Under the pieces are notes generated by a model, which ran no database searches, had not been told where the DNA came from, and was given only the letters and a program-made list of their open reading frames with translations. From positions 1 to 47,736 of the IMG/VR virus record IMGVR_UViG_3300032309_001488: a DNA stretch of 47,736 bases. The stretch is one strand, 5' to 3'. This stretch comes from a virus. The stretch's first letter is position 1. Every line of letters begins with the position of its first letter. Below are positions 37,029 through 44,386 of this stretch, in pieces. The position numbers and the translations under genes are program-made.

Positions 37029-39101
37029 ATGATTGAAAACTGTTATATACTATATTCTTGTGATGGAGGTTACCAACCGATCATTTCTAATTACAGTGGA
37101 TTAAGTGCTTATTCTGAAAGTTACGTATCCATTAACATTATTGATTTGGGTGAAACTCCCGATACTTGTTTTTATGTTTTGAGTTTAGGTGAAATGGAAT
37201 GTGATATAACCTATGATATAAATATAAACACAGGAACAACATGTTCTTGTCAATGTTATTGTTACTTTATAAGAAGTTTAGAAACAAATGTTGATGTGAC
37301 TTATGTGGATTGTAATGATCTTATTGTTGTTGAAACATTACAAGAAGGACAAACATATAATATTTGTAGTAAAGTATTTCCTCAATTTGATGGGGAGTCT
37401 CAAATACCAATTAAAATAACGGATATTTGTCAAAACAACCAATGCCCACCAACAATACCAACGGTAAAACCACCTAACGAATGTGATGTTATTACAATAT
37501 TTCCGATGGACGTTGAGTGTATTGTTCAAAACCCATCCAACGATAGATCTTTTGATGGTGCCGCAACATTAGCAATTACAGGAGGAACACCACCTTATAC
37601 TATATTTTGGGAGATTGGAAGTTTTGCACCAGCTCTTAATAATTTAGGTGTTGGTGAGTATTCGGCAACTGTGACTGATTACTATGGTGATTTTACTGCG
37701 AACACCACTTGTGTTTTAACGGCAGAAACATTAACCATATCTGGTATGTGTTTTGTTATTACGGGAATTACAGGTGAAGTTTTAACTTATATTTCGGCCG
37801 AAAGTCTTGGACTTAAAAACGGAAAACCATATTACCAAATACAATATTTGGGTGAAACGTATGGTTATGTATTTTGGAATACAGAATTAGAAACTTGGTA
37901 TTTTTGTCAAACATTAGATTGTCAAAATATAAGTCCATATAATACTTATACAGGAACAACATATTATCCTTCAGGAACTACAGGTGATTGGGTGGTTGAA
38001 TCCGATAGTCAATATCAAATAATTGAATCTTATGTTGGTCCATGTCAAATACCAGCAATTGTTAGAGGGGACACCAATCTTTGTGTTACATTAATTATAA
38101 ACACAGGAAATTCAGACTCACCAACGGACACTTTAAATATTGAATTAGATCCAAGTAACGAAATTAATGGACAACCAAGTTGGTCATCATCAACGGGACA
38201 ATATGTAATTTATTGGAATACAGGATCAACACCTAATCAATGGGTTATGACGGGCTATACGAATCCATATCTTACATTAACAAACAACGATCCGTCAGAC
38301 CCGCCAGTTAGTAATTGGGTTATTAATGGTGAAACTGAAATTATAGAAATGTTTGTTTTAACGGGTGATTGCTCCACAGGATACACAATAAATGTTGTTG
38401 CAGCGGTTAACGAAGCGTTATGTGAAGGATCGGGAAGTATTACAATAACTGCCAGTGGTGGTATTGCACCATATTTATATTCGGTTGATGGTATAAATTA
38501 TCAGGCATCTCCGATATTCAACGGACTAACACCAGGGTCTTACATAGTTTATGCGAAAGATTCATTAAATAATATTGGATTGTATTCACCTGTAGTGATA
38601 AATAATATACCACCTGTATCATATTCGGTTGTATTAAATGTGAACTATAGCACGGGATTATTTACAATAACAGCACCTACTTTACCGGCAGGAGTGACGA
38701 TAGATCTTAATTTGGTAATGACATCAACATTTAGTTATTACCCAACCACACTTTCACCACAACCAACTTATAATAATTTTACAACGATAGTTGGAACAGG
38801 ACTTATGACTTTGACAAATACTATGTTAAATATAACTCCATTGACTGGTCCTTGTGTTAGAACAGGTTCTATTGGTGTTGCTCAAACAACAAATACTTAT
38901 ACAAATACAATCACGTTATCAAGTAACCAAGTTGTTAGTGGAACGACAACAAATAGTATAATTAATGACCCAACTGGAAAATGTGAAAATGCTATTGGTT
39001 CATATAATTTAACCATGACGAACCCATCAATCAATAATTGTAAGTGTTGTTCGGTATTTCTTCTTAACCCAAGATTAAACCCGGCACCTCCTATTACATA
39101 A
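37029..39101 (+). CDS. Cys-rich multidomain tail adhesin, 690 aa
   Basis: The N-terminal 150 residues are Cys-rich (CSCQCYCYF) and end in a Pro-rich linker (CPPTIPTVKPP). Two SprB-like repeats can be read: about residues 175-225 (GAATLAITGGTPPYTIFW with LGVGEYSATVTD) and about 470-520 (GSITITASGGIAPYLYS with LTPGSYIVYAKDS). Between them, about residues 255-440, are two copies of a Trp/Tyr domain (GKPYYQIQYLGETYGYVFW and GQPSWSSSTGQYVIYWN, each followed by a W strand), and a related copy is in the minus-strand adhesin. The C-terminal end is a Thr/Asn-rich beta region closing with CKCC. I infer a surface-exposed fibre or receptor-binding protein. No enzyme motif is visible. Confidence 0.65.
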   Translation: MIENCYILYSCDGGYQPIISNYSGLSAYSESYVSINIIDLGETPDTCFYVLSLGEMECDITYDININTGTTCSCQCYCYFIRSLETNVDVTYVDCNDLIVVETLQEGQTYNICSKVFPQFDGESQIPIKITDICQNNQCPPTIPTVKPPNECDVITIFPMDVECIVQNPSNDRSFDGAATLAITGGTPPYTIFWEIGSFAPALNNLGVGEYSATVTDYYGDFTANTTCVLTAETLTISGMCFVITGITGEVLTYISAESLGLKNGKPYYQIQYLGETYGYVFWNTELETWYFCQTLDCQNISPYNTYTGTTYYPSGTTGDWVVESDSQYQIIESYVGPCQIPAIVRGDTNLCVTLIINTGNSDSPTDTLNIELDPSNEINGQPSWSSSTGQYVIYWNTGSTPNQWVMTGYTNPYLTLTNNDPSDPPVSNWVINGETEIIEMFVLTGDCSTGYTINVVAAVNEALCEGSGSITITASGGIAPYLYSVDGINYQASPIFNGLTPGSYIVYAKDSLNNIGLYSPVVINNIPPVSYSVVLNVNYSTGLFTITAPTLPAGVTIDLNLVMTSTFSYYPTTLSPQPTYNNFTTIVGTGLMTLTNTMLNITPLTGPCVRTGSIGVAQTTNTYTNTITLSSNQVVSGTTTNSIINDPTGKCENAIGSYNLTMTNPSINNCKCCSVFLLNPRLNPAPPIT

Positions 39102-39115
39102 AATTAAAAGAATAA

Positions 39116-39122
39116 TATTTAT
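39116..39122 (+). promoter_or_regulatory. Candidate late promoter box ahead of the 832-aa gene
   Basis: AATATTTATTCAATAATG places TATTTAT 6 nt before ATG 39129 in the 27-nt gap after the adhesin gene. Confidence 0.45.
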
Positions 39123-39128
39123 TCAATA

Positions 39129-41627
39129 ATGGCCTACATAATTAAAAATACATCAGGTTTGGTTAACACCCGAGTTACTGACACGGGAAGACAAAGATTG
39201 TCTGAAGGTAGATTCAATATCACATATTTTGCTATTGGTGATAGTGAAATATCTTATAATAAACTACCAAACACTTATAATCAATCCAACACCGTTGTAT
39301 TGGAACCAGAATTCAATGCTCAAAATAGTTCAGGTGTTCCTGAATCAAATAGACAATATATTAAATATCCTTATTTGGTTGATGAAAGTCAAACAAACAT
39401 TTATGGTATTCCATTTATGGATTCACAAATTGAATCTGTATACAACCGAGCTGCGATGAGAGGATTTTTTACAGGAAACACAACAGCGTCTACGGTTGAT
39501 TGGAAAGCTCTTGTAAATAACTCATATGTTGTTACACCTAATTATGTTGTTAATATGTCAACATTAAATGGGACTAATGAAATTGATGTATATAGATTAG
39601 ATTGTAATGATCAAAATAATAATACACCACAAGTTGGTGATTTTATAACAATTTATTATGATGGTAGAGCAAAAACAGATTGTTCTTGTTCTAATTTCCC
39701 GACACCAACACCAACCGCATCTGTAGGACAAACACCAACTCCAACACCGACACCATCTTCAACATCGTCAGAACCTTGTGCGTCACCAACACCGACACCA
39801 AGCCCAACTCAAACACCTTGTTTGTCACCAACACCAAGCGCACAATGTCCTTTACCACCACCACCTGATTGTTTAAAAGATGTGGTTTCATGTTTTTCTA
39901 TTTTAACATATAGAATTGTTGCGGTTTGTGGTAATAAATTAACTTTAGATAGACCAACACCTGATTTTACAAATCTTTCAAGTGATTGTGTTGCAAGAAC
40001 ATTGATATATCCACCACAAATGGTTCCTTTGTATGATAGTTTTACACCTGAACCGCATTGGGCTCAAAGTGTTATTGATTTTGAATCAGTTTGTGATACA
40101 GATCAGTTTGATGTTAAAATTTGGAACATGAATATTCCTTGGACTGAAAGTCCTGCAGGTTTATTGTCATCACAATACCAAGACTATACTAAATTTGGAT
40201 CGGTTAACTATATTGGTCAAAAAGAATATTTTGGTTATACAACAAGTGCTCAAACATCAACAGACGATGTTTATTACTATAACTCTTTTGGTGAAAAACA
40301 AGTTGTAACACCAAAAGATCAAAAGGCTATTGCAATTATTCATTATACTAATCAAACAATAGATTTCTTTTATGGTGAAAAATTTGCACTTGAACCATAT
40401 GACACACAAAATCCTGAAAACACACAAGGTCAAGCAAGAAACTTCAAATTACATATACCAACATTAATGTGGCATAAAAACCCTGAATGTTGTTTTGGTC
40501 AAACATTTTATGTTGATCCTCCAGGGTTCGACGGCAAAAACTTATTTACAGTTCAATATACAACATCAAATATTTCAACCAACATGAATAAACCTGGATT
40601 GAGATATTATAATTTATGGGACACATTTACACAACCAAATGGACTTCCAAGTAGAATTGGAAAAGTATATCCCGATTCTAAATTAATAGTGATTGACGAT
40701 GAAGAAATAGTTGCGGCACTTTCATATAAGTCAAATCGAAATTGGACATTACCGGCACCTCAAGTTTCTTTAATAACACCAAACACTTGTGGAGTATCAA
40801 ATTCAACAGGAGTTTTAACAGGTGGTGGAGAAACAATGTGGATAACTTATAGATTGTCAAACACAGATTATTTTACTAACTCACTACATTGTAATTACTA
40901 TGTGAACGTGGTTGGAACTGAAAATGTTTGTTCACCTGAAACACCAAAGAATGTTGCCGTTAGATTCGGAGGAGACTTCCCTTGTTTAGTTCAACCAGGG
41001 TTTTCACCAACAACCACAACAACAACTATAATTCCAACTACGACAACAACTACAACCACAATTCCACTAACAACAACTACAACAACTATTTGTCCTAATT
41101 GTGTTGTTCCTGCTGGGTTCTACGCAAATGAATTCCAAATATTAGCTCAAAGAGTTCCTTCAGGACAAAGACCAAATCCTGAAAGTTGGAAATTGATTGA
41201 TTTCACACAACAAGCAAGTGATTTCTTTATTAATGGATATGTGACACAAGAATCATTAACTGCAACGACATTTACAATCACGGCCGAAAATTATAACAGT
41301 GCTCCATTCTACAATCTAAATGATTATGTTTCACTTGTTCCTAATGGTGCGACAGGTCAACAATTAAATTTTGGTGATGAATATTATTTCTATGGAAACT
41401 TAGAAACAGATATTCAAGCAACAATCTACGAAATGAAGTATAAAATAAACTTAAGTTCTTCTGAATTTTTGGCGTCTCAAAACCCAACATGGACAAAAGG
41501 AACTCAATCTTATGTTACAGAAATTGCGTTATTAGATGAAAATGAAGATATTCTTGTTATGTCAAAATTACAATCACCTGTTTTACGACAAGGAATTCAA
41601 CAATACGTAGTAAAATTAGATTTCTAA
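39129..41627 (+). CDS. Tail/fibre protein with PT and poly-Thr linkers, 832 aa
   Basis: The N-terminal 190 residues (YIIKNTSGLVNTRVTDTGRQ, with RFNITYFAIGDSE) look like a phage baseplate or fibre-attachment domain. Residues about 191-237 are a Pro/Thr/Ser linker with TPTPTPTPS-type repeats and spaced Cys. The central 380 residues form a mixed domain rich in Tyr, Asn and Cys (HKNPECCFGQTFYVDPPGFD). A second, mucin-like linker of almost pure Thr lies at about 627-654, before a C-terminal domain ending in a regular beta segment (VTEIALLDENEDILVMSKL) typical of structural proteins. It probably anchors or forms a fibre. Thr-rich linkers of this kind are possible O-glycosylation sites. The function of the central domain is unknown. 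Confidence 0.65.
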   Translation: MAYIIKNTSGLVNTRVTDTGRQRLSEGRFNITYFAIGDSEISYNKLPNTYNQSNTVVLEPEFNAQNSSGVPESNRQYIKYPYLVDESQTNIYGIPFMDSQIESVYNRAAMRGFFTGNTTASTVDWKALVNNSYVVTPNYVVNMSTLNGTNEIDVYRLDCNDQNNNTPQVGDFITIYYDGRAKTDCSCSNFPTPTPTASVGQTPTPTPTPSSTSSEPCASPTPTPSPTQTPCLSPTPSAQCPLPPPPDCLKDVVSCFSILTYRIVAVCGNKLTLDRPTPDFTNLSSDCVARTLIYPPQMVPLYDSFTPEPHWAQSVIDFESVCDTDQFDVKIWNMNIPWTESPAGLLSSQYQDYTKFGSVNYIGQKEYFGYTTSAQTSTDDVYYYNSFGEKQVVTPKDQKAIAIIHYTNQTIDFFYGEKFALEPYDTQNPENTQGQARNFKLHIPTLMWHKNPECCFGQTFYVDPPGFDGKNLFTVQYTTSNISTNMNKPGLRYYNLWDTFTQPNGLPSRIGKVYPDSKLIVIDDEEIVAALSYKSNRNWTLPAPQVSLITPNTCGVSNSTGVLTGGGETMWITYRLSNTDYFTNSLHCNYYVNVVGTENVCSPETPKNVAVRFGGDFPCLVQPGFSPTTTTTTIIPTTTTTTTTIPLTTTTTTICPNCVVPAGFYANEFQILAQRVPSGQRPNPESWKLIDFTQQASDFFINGYVTQESLTATTFTITAENYNSAPFYNLNDYVSLVPNGATGQQLNFGDEYYFYGNLETDIQATIYEMKYKINLSSSEFLASQNPTWTKGTQSYVTEIALLDENEDILVMSKLQSPVLRQGIQQYVVKLDF
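39701..39840 (+). repeat. PT-linker coding repeat (CCAACACCGACACC-type), plus strand
   Basis: Short imperfect units of ACACCA and ACACCG code Thr-Pro pairs in the 832-aa protein. The same sequence occurs in inverted orientation in the minus-strand adhesin gene at 42543-42600, 42917-42966 and 43021-43080. Confidence 0.85.
41007..41088 (+). repeat. Poly-Thr coding low-complexity repeat
   Basis: A run of ACA/ACT/ACC/ACG Thr codons, interrupted by ATTCCA (Ile-Pro), codes a mucin-like linker. Synonymous third positions vary, so selection on the protein rather than recent slippage probably maintains it. Confidence 0.8.
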
Positions 41628-41653
41628 CCAAAAACTTTAATTTTAATTCTTTT

Positions 41654-41663
41654 CACTTATAAT
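41654..41663 (+). promoter_or_regulatory. Promoter -10 region ahead of the RuvC-like gene
   Basis: CACTTATAAT is identical to the core of the gp32-gene promoter (7507-7516) and lies 21 nt before ATG 41685. No clear -35 element is seen at 17 bp, so this may be an activator-dependent promoter of the replication class. Confidence 0.45.
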
Positions 41664-41684
41664 AATTTAATACAAACAATTTTT

Positions 41685-42293
41685 ATGGTAAAAAATCTAA
41701 AAAACACACCAAAAGTCTTGGGGCTTGACATATCAACCAAAACGATTGGTTGGGCTTTATTTGACATTCAAACTCAAGAGTTATTAGAACTTACCCACGT
41801 TTCGCCAAGACCTAAAATGGATAAAGATGATGATGATAAATTAAAAGAGTTATTACTTAAATCAGAAATTTTTTCAGAGAAGTTAAAACAATATAAAAAT
41901 CTTGGAATTGTAAGAATCGTAATTGAAGAACCTTTATTAAATTCTAACAACGTATATACGATCCAAACCCTATTAAGATTCAATAGTTTTGTTTTTAAAG
42001 AGATATATAATATATTCGGAATTGTTCCCGAATTCATTTCAACATACAATTCAAGAAAGTATGCATTTCCTGAATTAGTTCAAGAAAACGATAAAAAGAA
42101 ACACGTTCTATTTGGAGGTCTTCCAAAAGATGTGGATAAGAAAATGATAATTTGGGAAAAGGTTGCAAAAAGAGAACCTCAAATCAAATGGTTATACACC
42201 AAAAATAATACACTCAAAAAAGAAAACTTCGATCAAACTGACGCTTATACTTGTGCGTTAGGATTTATGAGACATAAAGGTATTTGGGAATAA
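41685..42293 (+). CDS. RuvC-like Holliday-junction resolvase
   Basis: This 202-aa product has the RNase H/RuvC fold and acidic residues in the right places: Asp15 in VLGLDISTKTIGWAL, Glu81/Glu82 in RIVIEEPLL, and Asp183/Asp186 in FDQTDAYTCALGF near the C terminus. RuvC-type enzymes cut four-way junctions; a phage uses them to resolve replicated, branched DNA before packaging. T4 itself uses the unrelated endonuclease VII (gp49) for this, and none is seen in this window. The gene stands alone between tail genes, with its own candidate promoter and a terminator after it. Other RuvC-like nucleases cannot be fully excluded. Confidence 0.85.
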   Translation: MVKNLKNTPKVLGLDISTKTIGWALFDIQTQELLELTHVSPRPKMDKDDDDKLKELLLKSEIFSEKLKQYKNLGIVRIVIEEPLLNSNNVYTIQTLLRFNSFVFKEIYNIFGIVPEFISTYNSRKYAFPELVQENDKKKHVLFGGLPKDVDKKMIIWEKVAKREPQIKWLYTKNNTLKKENFDQTDAYTCALGFMRHKGIWE

Positions 42294-42319
42294 TATCTTG
42301 TAAAATACCCAATAATTTT

Positions 42320-42351
42320 AAATATCGTTTTTTTAGACGATATTTTTTTTT
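42320..42351 (+). terminator. Terminator between convergent genes
   Basis: AAATATCGT (42320-42328) pairs with ACGATATTT (42337-42345) as a 9-bp stem and is followed by a run of T, stopping the RuvC-like transcript. It lies at the meeting point with the minus-strand gene ending at 42350. On the minus strand the trailing sequence is less T-rich, so termination there is less sure. Confidence 0.75.
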
Positions 42352-43840
42352 AACAAGAAAATCCTGTATTTGTTATTAGAGTGTTTTGAGGATTGTTCGA
42401 TACTGGTGTTGTTGATGAACACAAATAAATTGAAGTATTTGGATTCATAGAAATTGAAGAAGGACCATTTTCACAACTAAAATAAGATATTGATATTTTA
42501 GATGGACTGTCATTAACAATTATATATTCAAACTGAACACATGGTGTTGAACTTGGTGTTGGTGTTGGAGTTAAAGTCGGTGTAGGTGTTGGAGTTTGAG
42601 TTAAATCAGGAATACAGTTTAAACAAGCACCATCTGTGGTCGACCCGATTTCAGTTATTAACTGAATTGTATCCACACCACTTATATTTTCAAATAACCC
42701 ATCATATATTACACAATATCCTTGTCCGTTAATTATTGCGTTATACACATAACCTTCTTTTGGTGATGTAGTTCCTGAAACTAAAACCAAATCTGATGTA
42801 AAATATTGAATACCTGTAAAGCAATCTCTGAATTTTTTACTATTAGCACATTGTAGTATTTCACTAAACGTATTGAATATAACCTCACCTGAAAAATTAC
42901 AAGGTCTGTCAACTTCTGGTGTGGGAGTTGGTGTTGGTGTAAACGAAGGGGTTGGTGTGGGTGTTATGTCTAATTTAGAAACGACCATTGAAACACCACC
43001 ACAAATTGCAGAACTTGAAGGAGTCGGTGTTGGAGTTGGTGTTGGTGTTTTTGAAGGAGTAATAGTTGGTGTTGGTGTAACATAACAATCAAAAACCGCA
43101 TCCAAGTCTAAGGTAGAACAAGGATTGATTGTTGTTGTGGTTGTTGTGCACGGACCAAAATAAACAACACTATCATCTAAATCAGGACAAGAAGATGTGC
43201 TACCATATGGACCAAACTGATCACAAGGATCACCAAGATTTTGAGCCAAACACCATTTTGTCTCACCTGTGGAATAATATATCACATATCCTGTTGATTC
43301 GCCTGTATAATATGATTGACTATTATAAGTTCCTGCAATTTCATATGTGTCGTCGTATGTTGTATCATTTTGAACACAAAATGTTCCTGTGCAAGTGCAG
43401 GCAGATATCCCTAATATTTCACCAGCACTATCAACATCATAAACATCAACACCATCAGAGTAATAAGAATTTAAGGCTGTTGATGTGCAAGCTGAATTTG
43501 TATATACAATACTTCCAATGTTTAAATCAGAACCATACAAGGTATAATCTAGTGGTGATAAACAAGAAAGTTCTGGATCTGATGCTGATGAAAAATTTCC
43601 TAAAAAATTACAAGAACAACCTGTAATTCCTGTGATTTCACCAAAACTATTAGTTGAGTATAAATTTGATCCGTTACTTAAATATATTGAGGCTAAAGGC
43701 ATTGTGCAGCCTGAGTTAATATACATTTCTTGACCAATCACCAAACTATCTCCGTATACCGTAGTTGTAAGTGCAGATAAACACAAGTTTAAACTAGCGG
43801 ACGTATCAAGAGCAAATAAACCTAAATTATTACAAGCCAT
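42350..43840 (-). CDS. Modular PT-linker adhesin on the minus strand, 496 aa
   Basis: Residues about 19-150 hold two tandem copies of a 60-residue Cys-containing repeat. Each has Y-G-(D/S)-x-L-x-I-G, a Y-x-N-S-x-C-T turn, a Y-S strand and G-E-I-x-G-I-x-x-C at the end. Next is a Trp domain (GYVIYYSTGETKWCLAQNLG) also found in the 690-aa protein, followed by a Thr run (CTTTTTT). Then three Thr-Pro linkers (YVTPTPTITPSKTPTPTP and two more) separate small Cys-containing domains, and the protein ends with a C-terminal beta region. There is no signal peptide. The layout of small domains joined by PT linkers suggests a virion adhesin or receptor-binding protein. It starts one base after the paralogue of the small Cys protein and forms a two-gene minus-strand cassette. 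Confidence 0.7.
   Translation of the reverse strand: MACNNLGLFALDTSASLNLCLSALTTTVYGDSLVIGQEMYINSGCTMPLASIYLSNGSNLYSTNSFGEITGITGCSCNFLGNFSSASDPELSCLSPLDYTLYGSDLNIGSIVYTNSACTSTALNSYYSDGVDVYDVDSAGEILGISACTCTGTFCVQNDTTYDDTYEIAGTYNSQSYYTGESTGYVIYYSTGETKWCLAQNLGDPCDQFGPYGSTSSCPDLDDSVVYFGPCTTTTTTINPCSTLDLDAVFDCYVTPTPTITPSKTPTPTPTPTPSSSAICGGVSMVVSKLDITPTPTPSFTPTPTPTPEVDRPCNFSGEVIFNTFSEILQCANSKKFRDCFTGIQYFTSDLVLVSGTTSPKEGYVYNAIINGQGYCVIYDGLFENISGVDTIQLITEIGSTTDGACLNCIPDLTQTPTPTPTLTPTPTPSSTPCVQFEYIIVNDSPSKISISYFSCENGPSSISMNPNTSIYLCSSTTPVSNNPQNTLITNTGFSC
42543..42600 (-). repeat. Inverted copy of the PT-linker repeat (third linker)
   Basis: GGTGTTGGTGTTGGAGTT-type units on the plus strand code Thr-Pro pairs on the minus strand. 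They are inverted relative to 39701-39840. Confidence 0.8.
42917..42966 (-). repeat. Inverted copy of the PT-linker repeat (second linker)
   Basis: GTGTGGGAGTTGGTGTTGG-type sequence codes TPTPTPSFTPTPTPTP on the minus strand and matches the plus-strand repeat at 39701-39840 in inverted orientation. Confidence 0.8.
43021..43080 (-). repeat. Inverted copy of the PT-linker repeat (first linker)
   Basis: The most regular of the three minus-strand linkers codes alternating Thr-Pro with TITPSKT interruptions. It is inverted relative to 39701-39840. Confidence 0.8.
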
Positions 43841-43841
43841 A

Positions 43842-44060
43842 TTATGTTAAAGTTTGAGTTACCACACATTCATTACTATCAACTACTTTTACACTAAAAG
43901 AAGCCATACCCTCCAAAATTATTGGAAGATTGAAAATGTAAGGTATATTTCCCGAAGTGATTGTTGCGATATAAACACAAGTTGTGAAACCTGTATCACA
44001 TGTATATACATCAAAGGGGGAAAGACCCGAAAGTGAAGAAATTGTAATTCGCGTTGGCAT
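43842..44060 (-). CDS. Small Cys-containing protein, 72 aa (paralogue of the 35773 gene)
   Basis: The protein starts MPTRITISSLSGLSPFDVYTCD and follows the 74-aa protein of the fibre operon through most of its length: ITIxSxxGLxPF, YxCD, a second Cys, a hydrophobic middle, then KVVDSNEC. It lies one base upstream of the 496-aa adhesin on the same strand, so the pair mirrors the SprB-repeat/small-protein pair at 33583-35997 in reverse order. A TATTTAT box lies 7 nt before its ATG in its own orientation. I infer a fibre-associated factor. Confidence 0.6.
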   Translation of the reverse strand: MPTRITISSLSGLSPFDVYTCDTGFTTCVYIATITSGNIPYIFNLPIILEGMASFSVKVVDSNECVVTQTLT

Positions 44061-44067
44061 ATCAGTA

Positions 44068-44074
44068 ATAAATA
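44068..44074 (-). promoter_or_regulatory. Candidate late promoter box for the minus-strand cassette
   Basis: Read on the minus strand, TTTATATTTATTACTGATATG places TATTTAT 7 nt before the ATG ending at 44060. This is the only minus-strand transcription unit in the window, and its box points the same way as its gene. Confidence 0.5.
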
Positions 44075-44099
44075 TAAATGAAGATAAAACTTTGTGTAG

Positions 44100-44130
44100 T
44101 TGATTAAGTAAAAGATGTTTTTTATATTTT
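44100..44130 (+). promoter_or_regulatory. Possible Bacteroidota-type promoter ahead of the primase operon
   Basis: TTG at 44100 and TATATTTT at 44123-44130 are about 20 bp apart, fitting the TTG...TAnnTTTG layout, directly before ATG 44135. It lies back to back with the minus-strand box in a 74-bp divergent region. Weak evidence. Confidence 0.3.
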
Positions 44131-44134
44131 AGAT

Positions 44135-44386
44135 ATGACAGAAAAAGAAATACAATTACTGGGTTTTGAGATGCAAGAATCTAGCGACGAATTCGAACCA
44201 TTTTATTATTATACCTACAAAATCGCCGACGGATTGGAATTTATCAGTTGTGCCAATGACGAGGTGTCAGAAGATCAAGAGTGGTATATTGACATATTCA
44301 ATACAGATCCCCATATTAGATTTACCGAGTTTGGTGATGTTCAGGGGTTAATCAATATTTTAGAAAAAAGAAGGGTAAAAAAATAA
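44135..44386 (+). CDS. Small acidic protein upstream of the primase, 83 aa
   Basis: This acidic, aromatic-rich small protein has an N-terminal KEIQLLGFEM helix, FEPFYYYTYKIADGLEF as a likely beta hairpin, and a basic tail (EKRRVKK). It has no metal site or membrane segment. Its TAA overlaps the primase ATG by one base, so the two are co-translated. It may be a primase or replisome partner. Family not recognised. Confidence 0.6.
   Translation: MTEKEIQLLGFEMQESSDEFEPFYYYTYKIADGLEFISCANDEVSEDQEWYIDIFNTDPHIRFTEFGDVQGLINILEKRRVKK

Noticed and set aside
39701-39840. PT-coding repeat as a replication origin iteron array
   Set aside because: The units are in frame, vary at synonymous positions, and match the need for a Thr-Pro linker; no AT-rich unwinding element lies beside them.
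42873-43085. Plus-strand ORF coding a Gly-Val-rich repeat protein
   Set aside because: It is the antisense reading of the Thr-Pro linkers of the minus-strand adhesin; its composition follows entirely from the complementary repeat.
43129-43626. Plus-strand ORF of 165 codons opposite the adhesin
   Set aside because: His/Gln/Leu-rich with no domain pattern, antisense to a well-formed modular protein, and without a start signal.
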